From CAYFVU01 sp964346645 (lineage in GTDB: Bacteria > Spirochaetota > Spirochaetia > DSM-16054 > Sediminispirochaetaceae): a stretch of 27,124 nt of DNA. The DNA lies in NCBI GenBank assembly GCA_964346645.1, contig CAYFVU010000044.1:1-27124 (forward strand), in the 5' to 3' direction. The notes below the pieces were generated by a model that ran no database searches, had not been told where the DNA came from, and saw nothing but the letters and a program-made list of their open reading frames with translations. The position numbers were made by a program, and so were the translations under genes. Below, one piece after another: positions 14,855 to 22,764 of this stretch; positions within the stretch are counted from its first letter, which is position 1; the number at the start of each line of letters is the position of its first letter.

Positions 14855-16222
14855 CTAAGCCGGCTCTCCGGTACTGCCACTGTTGTGACAGTTCTTGTAC
14901 TTCCTTCCACTGCCGCAGAAACATGGCTCTTCCGAAGACCGGGATATGGGCGGTAGATAGAATCCATCGTTCGAAAGGGAAAACCGCCTCCTCACATCGC
15001 GGCCGAGCTCGGTAAAACGCGGAAGAGTCTCATCGAAAAATTTCCTGTGTCCGCTGCAGAGGTAGCTGAGCGACCTTGGGTTCCGGGAGGCTTCAGTGCG
15101 GAAACGCATCTTGATGCAGTCGCCGGAGCAGAGCTCCAGATACTCGCAGGACGAACACTCCTCGTTCCAACGACTCTTCTGCGAGGCAAAGGCCCGGTAG
15201 ACGGGCGAGTTACGCAGCGCTTCCCACCCGTCCTCCATTACGCTGCCGAGGCGGAACCGAGGCTCCACGAAGAAGTCGCAGGGATATACCCCGCCCTCGT
15301 GCTCAACCACGAAATAGCGGTCGCACGCCCCTGCCATTGTACAGCTGTACAACTCCCCGGTTGCCATGAAATTCACGATGTTGTCGAAGTTGCGTACACT
15401 CACACCATGCACGTGGTCAGGATACCAACGGTGAAATAGATCGACGAGAAAGCAACCCCACCCCTCCGGAGAGACCGTATAGGGCAGGGGGCGCCCCCCG
15501 GAATCGAACTCGACGCAGGGGATATACTGCTGACACCCCAACTCCTCCCTCTCGAAGAAGTCGAATATCCTCCTTGCCTCGCCTTCACTACTGTAGGTGA
15601 CCATGCTGAGTATATTGAATTCCGCCCCGGCCGCCCTCAGGTGCTCTATTCCAGCCATTACACGACCGAAAGTACCGTTGCCTCCCGCGTCTTTGCGGTA
15701 GGTGTCGTGAATCTCCTGCGGCCCGTCCAGACTCACTCCGGTGAGCACGGAATACTTCGCCAGAAAACGGGCCCAATCTGCGTCTATGAGCGTGGCATTC
15801 GTCTGCAGCGTATTGCTCACCGTGCTGCCGGGAGCGCCGTACTTTTTTTGGAGCTCCACCACCCGCTCGAAAAAATCGAGCCCCATGAGGGTCGGCTCTC
15901 CGCCCTGCCAGTTGAAGGCGTACACCGGCTGCAGGGTCTGCATATAGGAGGAGATAAGCGTCTCTAGCACTTCATCGGACATCCGGTGCACCCCGGGCGT
16001 TTTGCCCTTTTCCTTTTTGCTTGTTTCTGTTTCCAGGGGATGCAGTGGCCCGGTGGCATCAGCGGTTGTTTCGGCGGTAAAGAGCTCGCTCTTCGAGAGA
16101 TAGAAGCAGTATCTGCAGCGGAGATTGCAGTCAGGACCCGCCGGTTTGATGAGAAGAGAAAACGGTTGTGTAGTTCCTCTGGCTGAGTTCGAGGTGCGCC
16201 TCTTTTTTCGTTTCCTGTTCAT
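14855..16222 (-). CDS. anaerobic sulfatase-maturating enzyme (radical SAM/SPASM) with C-terminal SEC-C motif
   Basis: Converts the active-site Cys of sulfatases to formylglycine without oxygen, using S-adenosylmethionine and [4Fe-4S] clusters. The radical-SAM cluster ligands are Cys32, Cys36 and Cys39 in CNLRCRYC. FNWQGGEPTLMG and GVSLDGP follow as in anSME proteins. The SPASM region (about 290-370) carries the Cys set CTMAGAC, YPCDFF, CSSC and CSGDC for two auxiliary clusters. The last 20-25 residues hold PCFCGSGRKYKNCH, a SEC-C zinc motif not needed for the chemistry. The 455-residue length exceeds the about 370-400 of simple anSMEs because of this tail and a low-complexity insertion near 45-75. 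It lies 109 bases after three Cys-type sulfatases, its expected substrates. The start ATG 16222 has only a weak GAGAG upstream. Confidence 0.93.
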   Translation of the reverse strand: MNRKRKKRRTSNSARGTTQPFSLLIKPAGPDCNLRCRYCFYLSKSELFTAETTADATGPLHPLETETSKKEKGKTPGVHRMSDEVLETLISSYMQTLQPVYAFNWQGGEPTLMGLDFFERVVELQKKYGAPGSTVSNTLQTNATLIDADWARFLAKYSVLTGVSLDGPQEIHDTYRKDAGGNGTFGRVMAGIEHLRAAGAEFNILSMVTYSSEGEARRIFDFFEREELGCQQYIPCVEFDSGGRPLPYTVSPEGWGCFLVDLFHRWYPDHVHGVSVRNFDNIVNFMATGELYSCTMAGACDRYFVVEHEGGVYPCDFFVEPRFRLGSVMEDGWEALRNSPVYRAFASQKSRWNEECSSCEYLELCSGDCIKMRFRTEASRNPRSLSYLCSGHRKFFDETLPRFTELGRDVRRRFSLSNDGFYLPPISRSSEEPCFCGSGRKYKNCHNSGSTGEPA

Positions 16223-16282
16223 ACTCTCAAACTCTAAGCGGTACCATATTCAACGCCCTTGGATGCTGCTACCCAGCACCGG

Positions 16283-16310
16283 GGAATCTGTTCCCTTAGG
16301 TATAGATTCC
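16283..16310. promoter_or_regulatory. 7-bp inverted repeat between sulfatase and maturase genes
   Basis: GGAATCT (16283-16289) and AGATTCC (16304-16310) are perfect complements with a 14-base spacer, in the 109-base gap between the last sulfatase and the maturase. Without a T-tract it is not a standard terminator; it could be an mRNA-stabilising or processing hairpin, or an operator. No clear promoter for the maturase was seen on the minus strand here. Confidence 0.4.
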
Positions 16311-16331
16311 TTGTGATCAATTCCGGGGGGA

Positions 16332-17741
16332 TCAGTTCGACTCCCGCTCCTCGATCTCCTTGAGGATATGGCTCAGCTCCTCCACTATATCAGATCGTGC
16401 CGCCCAGTGGTTGAGAAACTCACGAGAATCGTCGCGAATGTGGTAGAGCTGCCCCTTTGCGGATTCGGGCTCGGGGATATACCGTGTCGGCTCGGAAAAG
16501 CCTCCGGAGCCGAGTCCCTGGATGAGCTTCCAGTCCCCCGCGCGAACGGAAAACATACCGTCGATAGAGTGGTGAACCACTGCTCGATGTACCGGTTCGG
16601 CTCCCCTCTCTCCCTTCAGAACCGGCAGAAAGCTCCTGCTGTCTATCGCCTCGTGCGGCCGGCTCTGGTGACCGACGATGTCGGCGCAGGTAGCATAGAG
16701 GTCCGTGAGGCCGAGCAGCTCGTCGCTGGTGCCGCCGGGGGCGATCGTCCCGGGCCAGGAGGCGATGCAGGGCTCGCGGTGGCCCCCGTCGTAAATATCC
16801 CCTTTGCCGCCGCGGAGTCTCCCGTTCGGGAGGTGTCCATAGTCCTTCCCGTTGAAGTTAGTCAAGCGGGCACCATTGTCGCTGGTAATAATGAGGAGAG
16901 TATCATCGAACATCTTGTTTTTTCTGAGTGCATCGACCACCTGCCCGACCACCCAGTCGAAGAGGCATACCATGTCGCCGCGCAGCCCTGCTTCGCTGCT
17001 ACCTCTGAACTCATCGGGGGGAACGCAAGGTCTGTGCGGAGCCGAGGGGGTGAGGTAGAGAAAGAAGGGTTCCTTGTCGTGATCCCTGCCGTGTTCGTCG
17101 ATGAACTCTACCGCTTTAGAGGCAAAGCGAATATCCACCTGCTCATCTGCCCAGCCGGGCTGTACGAGTCCTCGCCTCTGCTGGGGGCCGTACCAGCTCT
17201 TCTCCTCCACCGGTTCGGCCTCCGTGAGGTAGTTCTCCAGGAAGCAGTAGGGAGGCATGTCCAGTGATCCCGCCATTCCGAACCAGTAGTCGAATCCGAG
17301 ATCCCGAGGGCCGCCCTCGATCGGATGGCTGTAATCGACATCGAGACCGTCGGTGTTCCATCCGTCACGAGTCGATGTGCTGAGCGCCTCGCCGTTCTTC
17401 CGATACCAAGTCAGACCGAGGTGCCACTTTCCCACAGCGGCGGTTCTGTAGCCGTTTTGTTTGAGCATCGAGGCTACGGTCGGACGGTTTTGCTCGATGA
17501 GGGGTGAGCCGAAGCCGCCGAGAACGAAGCGCTTGAGCCAGGAGCGCCAGCAATACCTCCCGGTAAGCACACTGTAACGGCTGGGAGAGCAGACTGCCGA
17601 AGAGGAATGGATGTCGGTAAAACGCACGCCCGAGGAGGCGACCGCATCGATGTTCGGGGTCCGTATCTTCTCCGCACCATAGCAACTCAAGTCACCGTAG
17701 CCGAGGTCGTCGGCCATGATGTAAACGATGTTTGGCTTCAC
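16332..17741 (-). CDS. Cys-type sulfatase 1, predicted cytoplasmic
   Basis: Formylglycine-dependent sulfate-ester hydrolase of the alkaline phosphatase fold. Of 469 residues, metal-binding Asp11 and Asp12 lie in MADDLGYGD. The formylglycine site is Cys51 in VCSPSRYSVLTGR, a full match to CxPSRxxxLTGR. GKWHLG and the metal-binding SDNGA follow. Translation starts at GTG (17739-17741), since no ATG fits and the metal motif begins directly after it; this leaves no room for a signal peptide. It starts 3 bases after the stop of sulfatase 2, so translation is probably coupled. The Cys-type site requires the maturase encoded next. Arylsulfatase A-like overall; the substrate (which sulfated sugar, which position) is unknown. 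Confidence 0.92.
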   Translation of the reverse strand: MKPNIVYIMADDLGYGDLSCYGAEKIRTPNIDAVASSGVRFTDIHSSSAVCSPSRYSVLTGRYCWRSWLKRFVLGGFGSPLIEQNRPTVASMLKQNGYRTAAVGKWHLGLTWYRKNGEALSTSTRDGWNTDGLDVDYSHPIEGGPRDLGFDYWFGMAGSLDMPPYCFLENYLTEAEPVEEKSWYGPQQRRGLVQPGWADEQVDIRFASKAVEFIDEHGRDHDKEPFFLYLTPSAPHRPCVPPDEFRGSSEAGLRGDMVCLFDWVVGQVVDALRKNKMFDDTLLIITSDNGARLTNFNGKDYGHLPNGRLRGGKGDIYDGGHREPCIASWPGTIAPGGTSDELLGLTDLYATCADIVGHQSRPHEAIDSRSFLPVLKGERGAEPVHRAVVHHSIDGMFSVRAGDWKLIQGLGSGGFSEPTRYIPEPESAKGQLYHIRDDSREFLNHWAARSDIVEELSHILKEIEERESN

Positions 17742-17744
17742 TTC

Positions 17745-19250
17745 TCAACCCCCATTTTCTATCTCCCTTCCTACGACGTACCAGAACTCTCTGCCCGCGG
17801 GGTGCTCGGTATCACCGCATAGTTCCGCCTGCTCTTTCAACCTCTGTCGCATATGCCTTATCTGATCGGCATACGCGGGGTCCCCACTCAGATCATGCAA
17901 CTCAAGAGGATCATCTTCGAGGATGAAGAGCTGTGTCGTCCTTTCACCACCGGCTAAATACTCGATGAGCTTGTGCCGGTGATCCTGCAGGCCCCGTATC
18001 GATGATCCGTAGGCGAAGTAGAGCACATCTCTGCCGGATTCACCGTGCCCGGTCAGACTTCTCATAAAGCTTCTTCCTTCGACGGAGTCGGGAATCGGGA
18101 TATCGAGCAGTTCGCAGAGGGAGGGGAATATGTCGAGCAGGTAGACGTATTCTTCTGCCCGTGCACCCACCTCTATTCCCGGCCCCGAGACGATGAGGGG
18201 AACGTGAGTACTGTGATCATAGAGATTCTGCTTGCCCATCAATCCGTGGTGGCCGATTGCCAGTCCGTTGTCCCCTGCGAGGATGACGATCGTATTGTCC
18301 CCGAAGCCGTTGTTCTCGATAGCCTCGAGGATACGCCCTATCTCGTCATCCAGATGGCTTATCATTGCGTAGTATTCCGCAATGTGCCTTCGAATCTCCC
18401 GTGGCGATCGCGGGAATCCCGCGAGTAATTCGTCCCGTACGAAGAGGGCTCCGTTGTCGAAGGGGTGACCACCGCTGTAATTTTCGGGAAGCTCGATCTC
18501 ATCGGGGTTGTACATATCGAGGAAGCGCCGGGGCATGGTGCGCGGGTCGTGAGGTGCCATGAAGGCGGTGTAGAGGAAAAAGGGGGCTTCACTATCAAAG
18601 CCACTTGCTGCCGCTCTTCCTGCGTGTGTTCCTGTTCCCTCACCGCCTCCAGCACTCGAGGCTCTTTCCGAGCCTGCCTCCGATGCCCTTTCATCGAGAA
18701 AACGTATCGATGCATCGGCAAAGAGCCGTGAGGAGTGAATGCCTGCCGGCACATGGTCACAGCCCCTATGAATCAGCTCGTTTGTTTCGCGGGGCTTGGT
18801 AGTGAGGGGAAGGGTTGTTTCGTACTTTCCCGAGGGGTCGAAATGGTAGACCGGCACGTTCCAATGATCGTCCATGCCGCCGAAAAAAATCTCGTCTCCG
18901 TCGGTGAAGCTCCTCGCGTACGAACCCCTCGCGTTGTGCCACTTGCCTATCCCGTAGCTGTAATAGCCGTGGCGCTGCAGGTGCTCCCCCAGCATGACGT
19001 GCTCCTCCGGTATGGTCTCCCCATGATCCTTCAGGCGAAAGAGATTTCTGCCTGTATGCAGCATCGCGCGGCTCGGCATGCAGACCGCGTCAACAGTGCC
19101 TCCGGGAATATAGGCACGGTCGAAGGACACTCCCCTAGCCGCAAGGCGGTCCATATGCGGGGTTCTGATCGCCTCATTTCCGAGGGCTCCGATGGTGTCG
19201 AAGCGCTGGTCGTCGGTGAAAATGAGCACTATGTTCGGTTTCTCGGCCAT
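17745..19250 (-). CDS. Cys-type sulfatase 2, predicted cytoplasmic, with low-complexity insertion
   Basis: Second formylglycine-dependent sulfatase, 501 residues. Asp13 and Asp14 in FTDDQRFDT bind the metal. The modified residue is Cys57 in VCMPSRAMLHTGR, where the usual Leu before TGR is His. GKWHNARG and GDNGLAIGHHGLMGKQ complete the active site, the latter resembling choline-sulfatase-like and related sulfatases. A stretch of about 33 residues rich in Ser, Gly, Ala and Glu (about 187-220, nucleotides 18590-18690) interrupts the core just before FFLYTAFMAPHDPR. No signal peptide; ATG 19250 has GGAGAG upstream. It lies between the other two sulfatases in one transcription unit. It is clearly a different subfamily from sulfatases 1 and 3, suggesting a different sulfate position or substrate. 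Confidence 0.92.
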   Translation of the reverse strand: MAEKPNIVLIFTDDQRFDTIGALGNEAIRTPHMDRLAARGVSFDRAYIPGGTVDAVCMPSRAMLHTGRNLFRLKDHGETIPEEHVMLGEHLQRHGYYSYGIGKWHNARGSYARSFTDGDEIFFGGMDDHWNVPVYHFDPSGKYETTLPLTTKPRETNELIHRGCDHVPAGIHSSRLFADASIRFLDERASEAGSERASSAGGGEGTGTHAGRAAASGFDSEAPFFLYTAFMAPHDPRTMPRRFLDMYNPDEIELPENYSGGHPFDNGALFVRDELLAGFPRSPREIRRHIAEYYAMISHLDDEIGRILEAIENNGFGDNTIVILAGDNGLAIGHHGLMGKQNLYDHSTHVPLIVSGPGIEVGARAEEYVYLLDIFPSLCELLDIPIPDSVEGRSFMRSLTGHGESGRDVLYFAYGSSIRGLQDHRHKLIEYLAGGERTTQLFILEDDPLELHDLSGDPAYADQIRHMRQRLKEQAELCGDTEHPAGREFWYVVGREIENGG

Positions 19251-19347
19251 CTTTCTCTCCTATCTCGCTCGACTGATCTCCGGCTTTCCAGTGTAGGCTG
19301 GCCGACGCAGCCGTGCCGGCCCATGATAGACAGTTCACCGCCTCAGG

Positions 19348-20937
19348 TCACTCCGGCGCGATGTCCTTGAGCCGCTCCCACGGAACAACGCCGACCCTCT
19401 CGGCCCAGCCGTTGAACTCGCCCTCCATCTCTTCGACCTTGTCCTTCTTTTTTCCTGCGATCGACTGCAGTTCAGGACGGTCGTCGTTCATATCGTAGAG
19501 CTCCCAGGACTTCTCGTACTCCTTCACGAGCTTCCACTGCCCCGTTCTCACCGCGCAGTTGCCCTCGTGCTCGAAGACCATCGGCGCTTCTCGCTGCCAC
19601 TGCCTCCCTTGCAAGAGTGGTATAAAACTTTCTCCGGCGAGCGGCTCTATCTCATTGCCGTTGAACTCGCTCGGATAAGAGACTCCGGCGGCGGCGAGAC
19701 AGGTAGCTGGGATGTCGGTTATATGCACCGGCTCATGGACCACGGTACCGATCTCGTTCATGGACTCGGGCCATCGCACGATGCAGGGCGTGGATATCCC
19801 TCCCTCGTGCACCCAGTGCTTGTAGAGCCTGAAGGGCGCATTGCTCACGTTGGCCCAGGGCAGCCCGTAGCTCATGTAGGTGTCCTCGGGACCCGGCATC
19901 AGGTCCGGACGGTTTCCGAGGGTGGGAAGCTTTCCGTCACGCATCGGGTGTAGGAGGTACTGCACGTGGCCGTTCTCCGCCAGGAACTCCGCAGAGCCGC
20001 CGTTGTCGGAGAGAAAGAAGACGAGAGTGTTCTCCTCGATTCCCTGCGCGGCGAGCTCCCGGAGGATCCGCCCTACGCCCTGATCCATTGCGTCGACCAT
20101 TGCCGCGTAAACGGCCATCCGTTGTGCCTCCCACTCCTTGTGGGTAACCTCCTCCCAGGGAGGCGCCTCGGGATCCCGCGGAGAGATGTCCCACTTCGGG
20201 TTCACCACTCCCTCGGTCTTCATACGCTCGTGCCTCGCCGTGCGGATATAGTCCCAGCCTCTGTCGTAGGCGTGCTCGTATTTGGCAATGTCCTCCGGCA
20301 AGGCATGCAGGGGCCAGTGCGGGGCGGTGTAGGTAACGGTGAGGAAGAAGGGTTCTTCCCCCTGCCCGTTCCGGGAGATGAAGTCCGCCGCTCGCCGGCT
20401 GATCTCGTGGGTATAATAGTAATCCTCATCGGCGACGCTCGTGAACTCACCGTTCTCCACGAGGGTGTGGGGGTTGAAGTAGCTCCCGCAGCCCTCGAGG
20501 GTGCCGTAGAACTCTTCGTAACCCCGGGTCGTCGGCGTGGGGAAACCGGGGCTCCCGGGCGCCCACTGCTCGGGAGTGGCGAGGTCATAGGTCCCGCCCA
20601 CGTGCCACTTACCCATGAGCCCCGTTCTGTAGCCGGCCGAGCCGAGCAGCTCCGCCACGGTGGCGCAGCGATCGGTGAGGAAACCGCGGTAGGATGGATG
20701 TCCCAAGTCGCCGACCATGTGACCGATACCGGCCTGGTGGGGATAAACTCCCGTCAGCAGTGCCGCCCGGGAGGGACAGCATCGGGCGTAGTTGTACATC
20801 TGTGTGAACCGGACACCCGATCCTGCCATGTTGTCGAGATTCGGTGTCCGTATTTCCGAACCGTAGCATCCAATATCGGAATAACCCATGTCGTCGGCCA
20901 GCATTATGACAATGTTCGGACGGTTTGTGTTCTGCAT
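19348..20937 (-). CDS. Cys-type sulfatase 3 (arylsulfatase-like), predicted cytoplasmic
   Basis: First sulfatase of the operon, 529 residues from ATG 20937, which has AAGGAG nine bases upstream; the open frame extends further to 21030 but runs into the permease gene and is rejected. Asp15 and Asp16 in LADDMGYSD bind the metal. The formylglycine residue is Cys53 in ARCCPSRAALLTG (X of CxPSR is a second Cys). GVYPHQAGIGHM, GKWHVGG and FFLSDNGG follow, the pattern of the AtsA-like arylsulfatase group. No signal peptide or membrane segment is present. It follows permease 2 by 35 bases. Many relatives of this group are exported, so the lack of a leader, shared with the two neighbours, matters for where desulfation occurs. 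Confidence 0.93.
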   Translation of the reverse strand: MQNTNRPNIVIMLADDMGYSDIGCYGSEIRTPNLDNMAGSGVRFTQMYNYARCCPSRAALLTGVYPHQAGIGHMVGDLGHPSYRGFLTDRCATVAELLGSAGYRTGLMGKWHVGGTYDLATPEQWAPGSPGFPTPTTRGYEEFYGTLEGCGSYFNPHTLVENGEFTSVADEDYYYTHEISRRAADFISRNGQGEEPFFLTVTYTAPHWPLHALPEDIAKYEHAYDRGWDYIRTARHERMKTEGVVNPKWDISPRDPEAPPWEEVTHKEWEAQRMAVYAAMVDAMDQGVGRILRELAAQGIEENTLVFFLSDNGGSAEFLAENGHVQYLLHPMRDGKLPTLGNRPDLMPGPEDTYMSYGLPWANVSNAPFRLYKHWVHEGGISTPCIVRWPESMNEIGTVVHEPVHITDIPATCLAAAGVSYPSEFNGNEIEPLAGESFIPLLQGRQWQREAPMVFEHEGNCAVRTGQWKLVKEYEKSWELYDMNDDRPELQSIAGKKKDKVEEMEGEFNGWAERVGVVPWERLKDIAPE

Positions 20938-20972
20938 GTATTGACTCCTTTTCCTTTGACGTACACTGTAAA

Positions 20973-21806
20973 TTACCCCTTGACCGCACCGAATGTGAGG
21001 CCTCGGACGATCTGCTTCTGCGCTAACCACACCAGGATGAATACCGGAATGGTCGAAAAAATCGATGCCGCACTCATCTCCCCGTAGCGGATGAAGTACT
21101 GCTGCGCCAGGCGCGATATACCTACCGGCAGCGTCATCGTCTGCGCAGAGGAGGTAAGGATTAGGGCGAATGTGAACTCGTTCCAGATAAAGATAAAGAC
21201 GAATATGGTTGTCGCGGCGAGTCCCGGGGCCACGAGGGGCAGGACGATGCGCCTGAGCGTCTGGAACCGGCTGGCGCCGTCGATCAGTGCTGAGTCCTCG
21301 AGATCCAGGGATATGTCGTCAATGAAGCCCTTCATCATCCAGAGCGAGACCGGAATCCACCTCGTCGCGTAGACGAGGATGAGCCCGAGGTGGCTGTCGT
21401 AGAGCCCCATCGTGCGCAGCTGCACGAATATGGGCAAAACCAGGGCCATGGGGTGGATCATGTGAAGCACAATGGTCCACGCCAGCACCAGGGCGCCTAT
21501 CTTGAGCGGAAAGCGGAAGCGGGAAACCGAATAGGCGGCAAGAGAACCGCAGAAGAGACAGATAAATGTTGCGCTCAAGCCGACAATTACGCTGTTACGA
21601 ACGTACGCAGGAAAATCTGAGCCCCTACGGAAGAAGAGGGCAGAGTAATTTTTAAACGTCGGCTCGAAGACGATTCCCGTCTCCATGATGTCCCGAAAGG
21701 TTTTGAGTGAGGTGAGTATGGTCCAAATAAAGGGTATCAGCGTGAGCACCAGAGCCACCACCACGACAAAGAAGGCGATCAGGCGCCACCTCAGTGCGAG
21801 TCTCAT
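20973..21806 (-). CDS. ABC sugar transporter permease 2 (MalG/UgpE type)
   Basis: Inner-membrane permease of a carbohydrate-type importer, 277 residues. A first membrane helix (LIAFFVVVVALVLTLIPFIW) is followed by about five more. The cytoplasmic EAA loop that contacts the ATPase reads EDSALIDGASRFQTLRRIVL. The protein ends TFGAVKG, typical of the MalG branch. The start is ATG 21804-21806, overlapping the permease 1 stop as ATGA and with AAGGAGG upstream; the frame remains open far upstream but only as the shadow of permease 1. It pairs with permease 1 and the solute-binding protein, and the ATPase fragment at the right edge is a candidate partner. Confidence 0.95.
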   Translation of the reverse strand: MRLALRWRLIAFFVVVVALVLTLIPFIWTILTSLKTFRDIMETGIVFEPTFKNYSALFFRRGSDFPAYVRNSVIVGLSATFICLFCGSLAAYSVSRFRFPLKIGALVLAWTIVLHMIHPMALVLPIFVQLRTMGLYDSHLGLILVYATRWIPVSLWMMKGFIDDISLDLEDSALIDGASRFQTLRRIVLPLVAPGLAATTIFVFIFIWNEFTFALILTSSAQTMTLPVGISRLAQQYFIRYGEMSAASIFSTIPVFILVWLAQKQIVRGLTFGAVKG

Positions 21807-22681
21807 ATGGTTACCCTCCTTATAATGAAACGGAACGTAACAATGAACAGGAGCATAAGCGTCACTACAAAAATTGCGATGAAGGACGCGTAGCCGATGC
21901 GGCCAAATGAAAAGGCCACCTTGTACATGTAGAGAGAGATGATCTCGGTGACATTTCCCGGTCCCCCGGAGGTGAGAACGTACATCTTGTCGAACATCTT
22001 GAATGCATTGACGGTACGGAACATGAGGGTGAGGAAAATCGTCTGGCTCATTAGCGGCAGGGTGATGTAGCGAAATGTCTGCAGCGCCGTCGCCCCGTCT
22101 AGAGCCGCCGACTCGTAAGGTTCCTGCGGCAGAGATTGCAGCCCCGCGAGAATCAACAGGAAGACGAAGGGGGTCCACTGCCATACGTCGGTAATCATCA
22201 CCGAGCCGAGGGCGTAGTCCGGATTAGCCAGCCACAGTGGGGGCTGCGTAAAGCCAATTTTTTTTATCAGGTTATTAATAATGCCGAACTCTGAGTTGAA
22301 CATAAGGCGCCATATAGTGCCGATGATGATCGGCGGCGCCATCATCGGTATGATGTAGAAGGCGCGGAAGGCGTTGCTTTGGCTGATTCCGCGATCCACA
22401 GCCAACGCAATGGCAAAGCCCAGGATAAACTCGAGCACTACTGCTATAACGACAAATCTCAGAGTTACCCAGAGCGAATTGATCATCGCCGGGTCGGTCG
22501 TTGCTCGTGTGAAATTAGCCAGTCCTGCAAAAACGGGAGCCGTTCCGATATCTTGCAGCGTGTACTCCGAAAGGGCGAACTGAATCAGCCGTACAAGAGG
22601 ATACACGCTGAAGGTCACTAGCAGGAGCGCCGCCGGCAGGAGCATGATGAACTTGCTGTGTTTTTCTATCGACTCGAACAT
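21803..22681 (-). CDS. ABC sugar transporter permease 1 (MalF/UgpA type)
   Basis: Inner-membrane permease, 292 residues, with six predicted membrane helices; the first is FIMLLPAALLLVTFSVYPLV. The EAA loop reads EPYESAALDGATALQTFRYI. It belongs to the binding-protein-dependent sugar permease family. Two starts are possible: GTG at 22691-22693 and ATG at 22679-22681. ATG is preferred because GAGGTGA lies eight bases before it. It follows the solute-binding protein after an 83-base gap that contains a strong hairpin, and its stop overlaps permease 2's start. Substrate is not evident; the sulfatases downstream suggest a sulfated mono- or oligosaccharide or another sulfate ester. Confidence 0.95.
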   Translation of the reverse strand: MFESIEKHSKFIMLLPAALLLVTFSVYPLVRLIQFALSEYTLQDIGTAPVFAGLANFTRATTDPAMINSLWVTLRFVVIAVVLEFILGFAIALAVDRGISQSNAFRAFYIIPMMAPPIIIGTIWRLMFNSEFGIINNLIKKIGFTQPPLWLANPDYALGSVMITDVWQWTPFVFLLILAGLQSLPQEPYESAALDGATALQTFRYITLPLMSQTIFLTLMFRTVNAFKMFDKMYVLTSGGPGNVTEIISLYMYKVAFSFGRIGYASFIAIFVVTLMLLFIVTFRFIIRRVTI

Positions 22682-22706
22682 TGCCTGACTCACCTCGATA
22701 TCGAAG

Positions 22707-22737
22707 GGCCCGGGATCCTTCTAACAGCTCCCGGGCC
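22707..22737. repeat. GC-rich intercistronic hairpin between binding-protein and permease genes
   Basis: GGCCCGGGA (22707-22715) and TCCCGGGCC (22729-22737) form a perfect 9-bp stem with a 13-base loop, without a T-tract on the minus strand. In binding-protein operons such a structure commonly protects the upstream message or partly attenuates readthrough, giving excess binding protein over permease. That role is inferred by analogy. Confidence 0.65.
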
Positions 22738-22764
22738 TGCTTTCGCTTTCTCTTCGGGTCGCCG

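Noticed and set aside
16368..17267. 299-codon plus-strand open frame in sulfatase 1
   Set aside because: Antisense shadow; the minus strand has intact sulfatase motifs.
19966..21087. 373-codon plus-strand open frame across sulfatase 3 and permease 2
   Set aside because: Runs antisense to two genes with clear active-site motifs and an intergenic gap; composition is that of a shadow frame.
21807..22184. N-terminal extension of permease 2 to a 403-residue product
   Set aside because: The extra part is the out-of-frame shadow of permease 1; the ATGA-coupled start at 21806 has AAGGAGG and begins a normal MalG-type protein.
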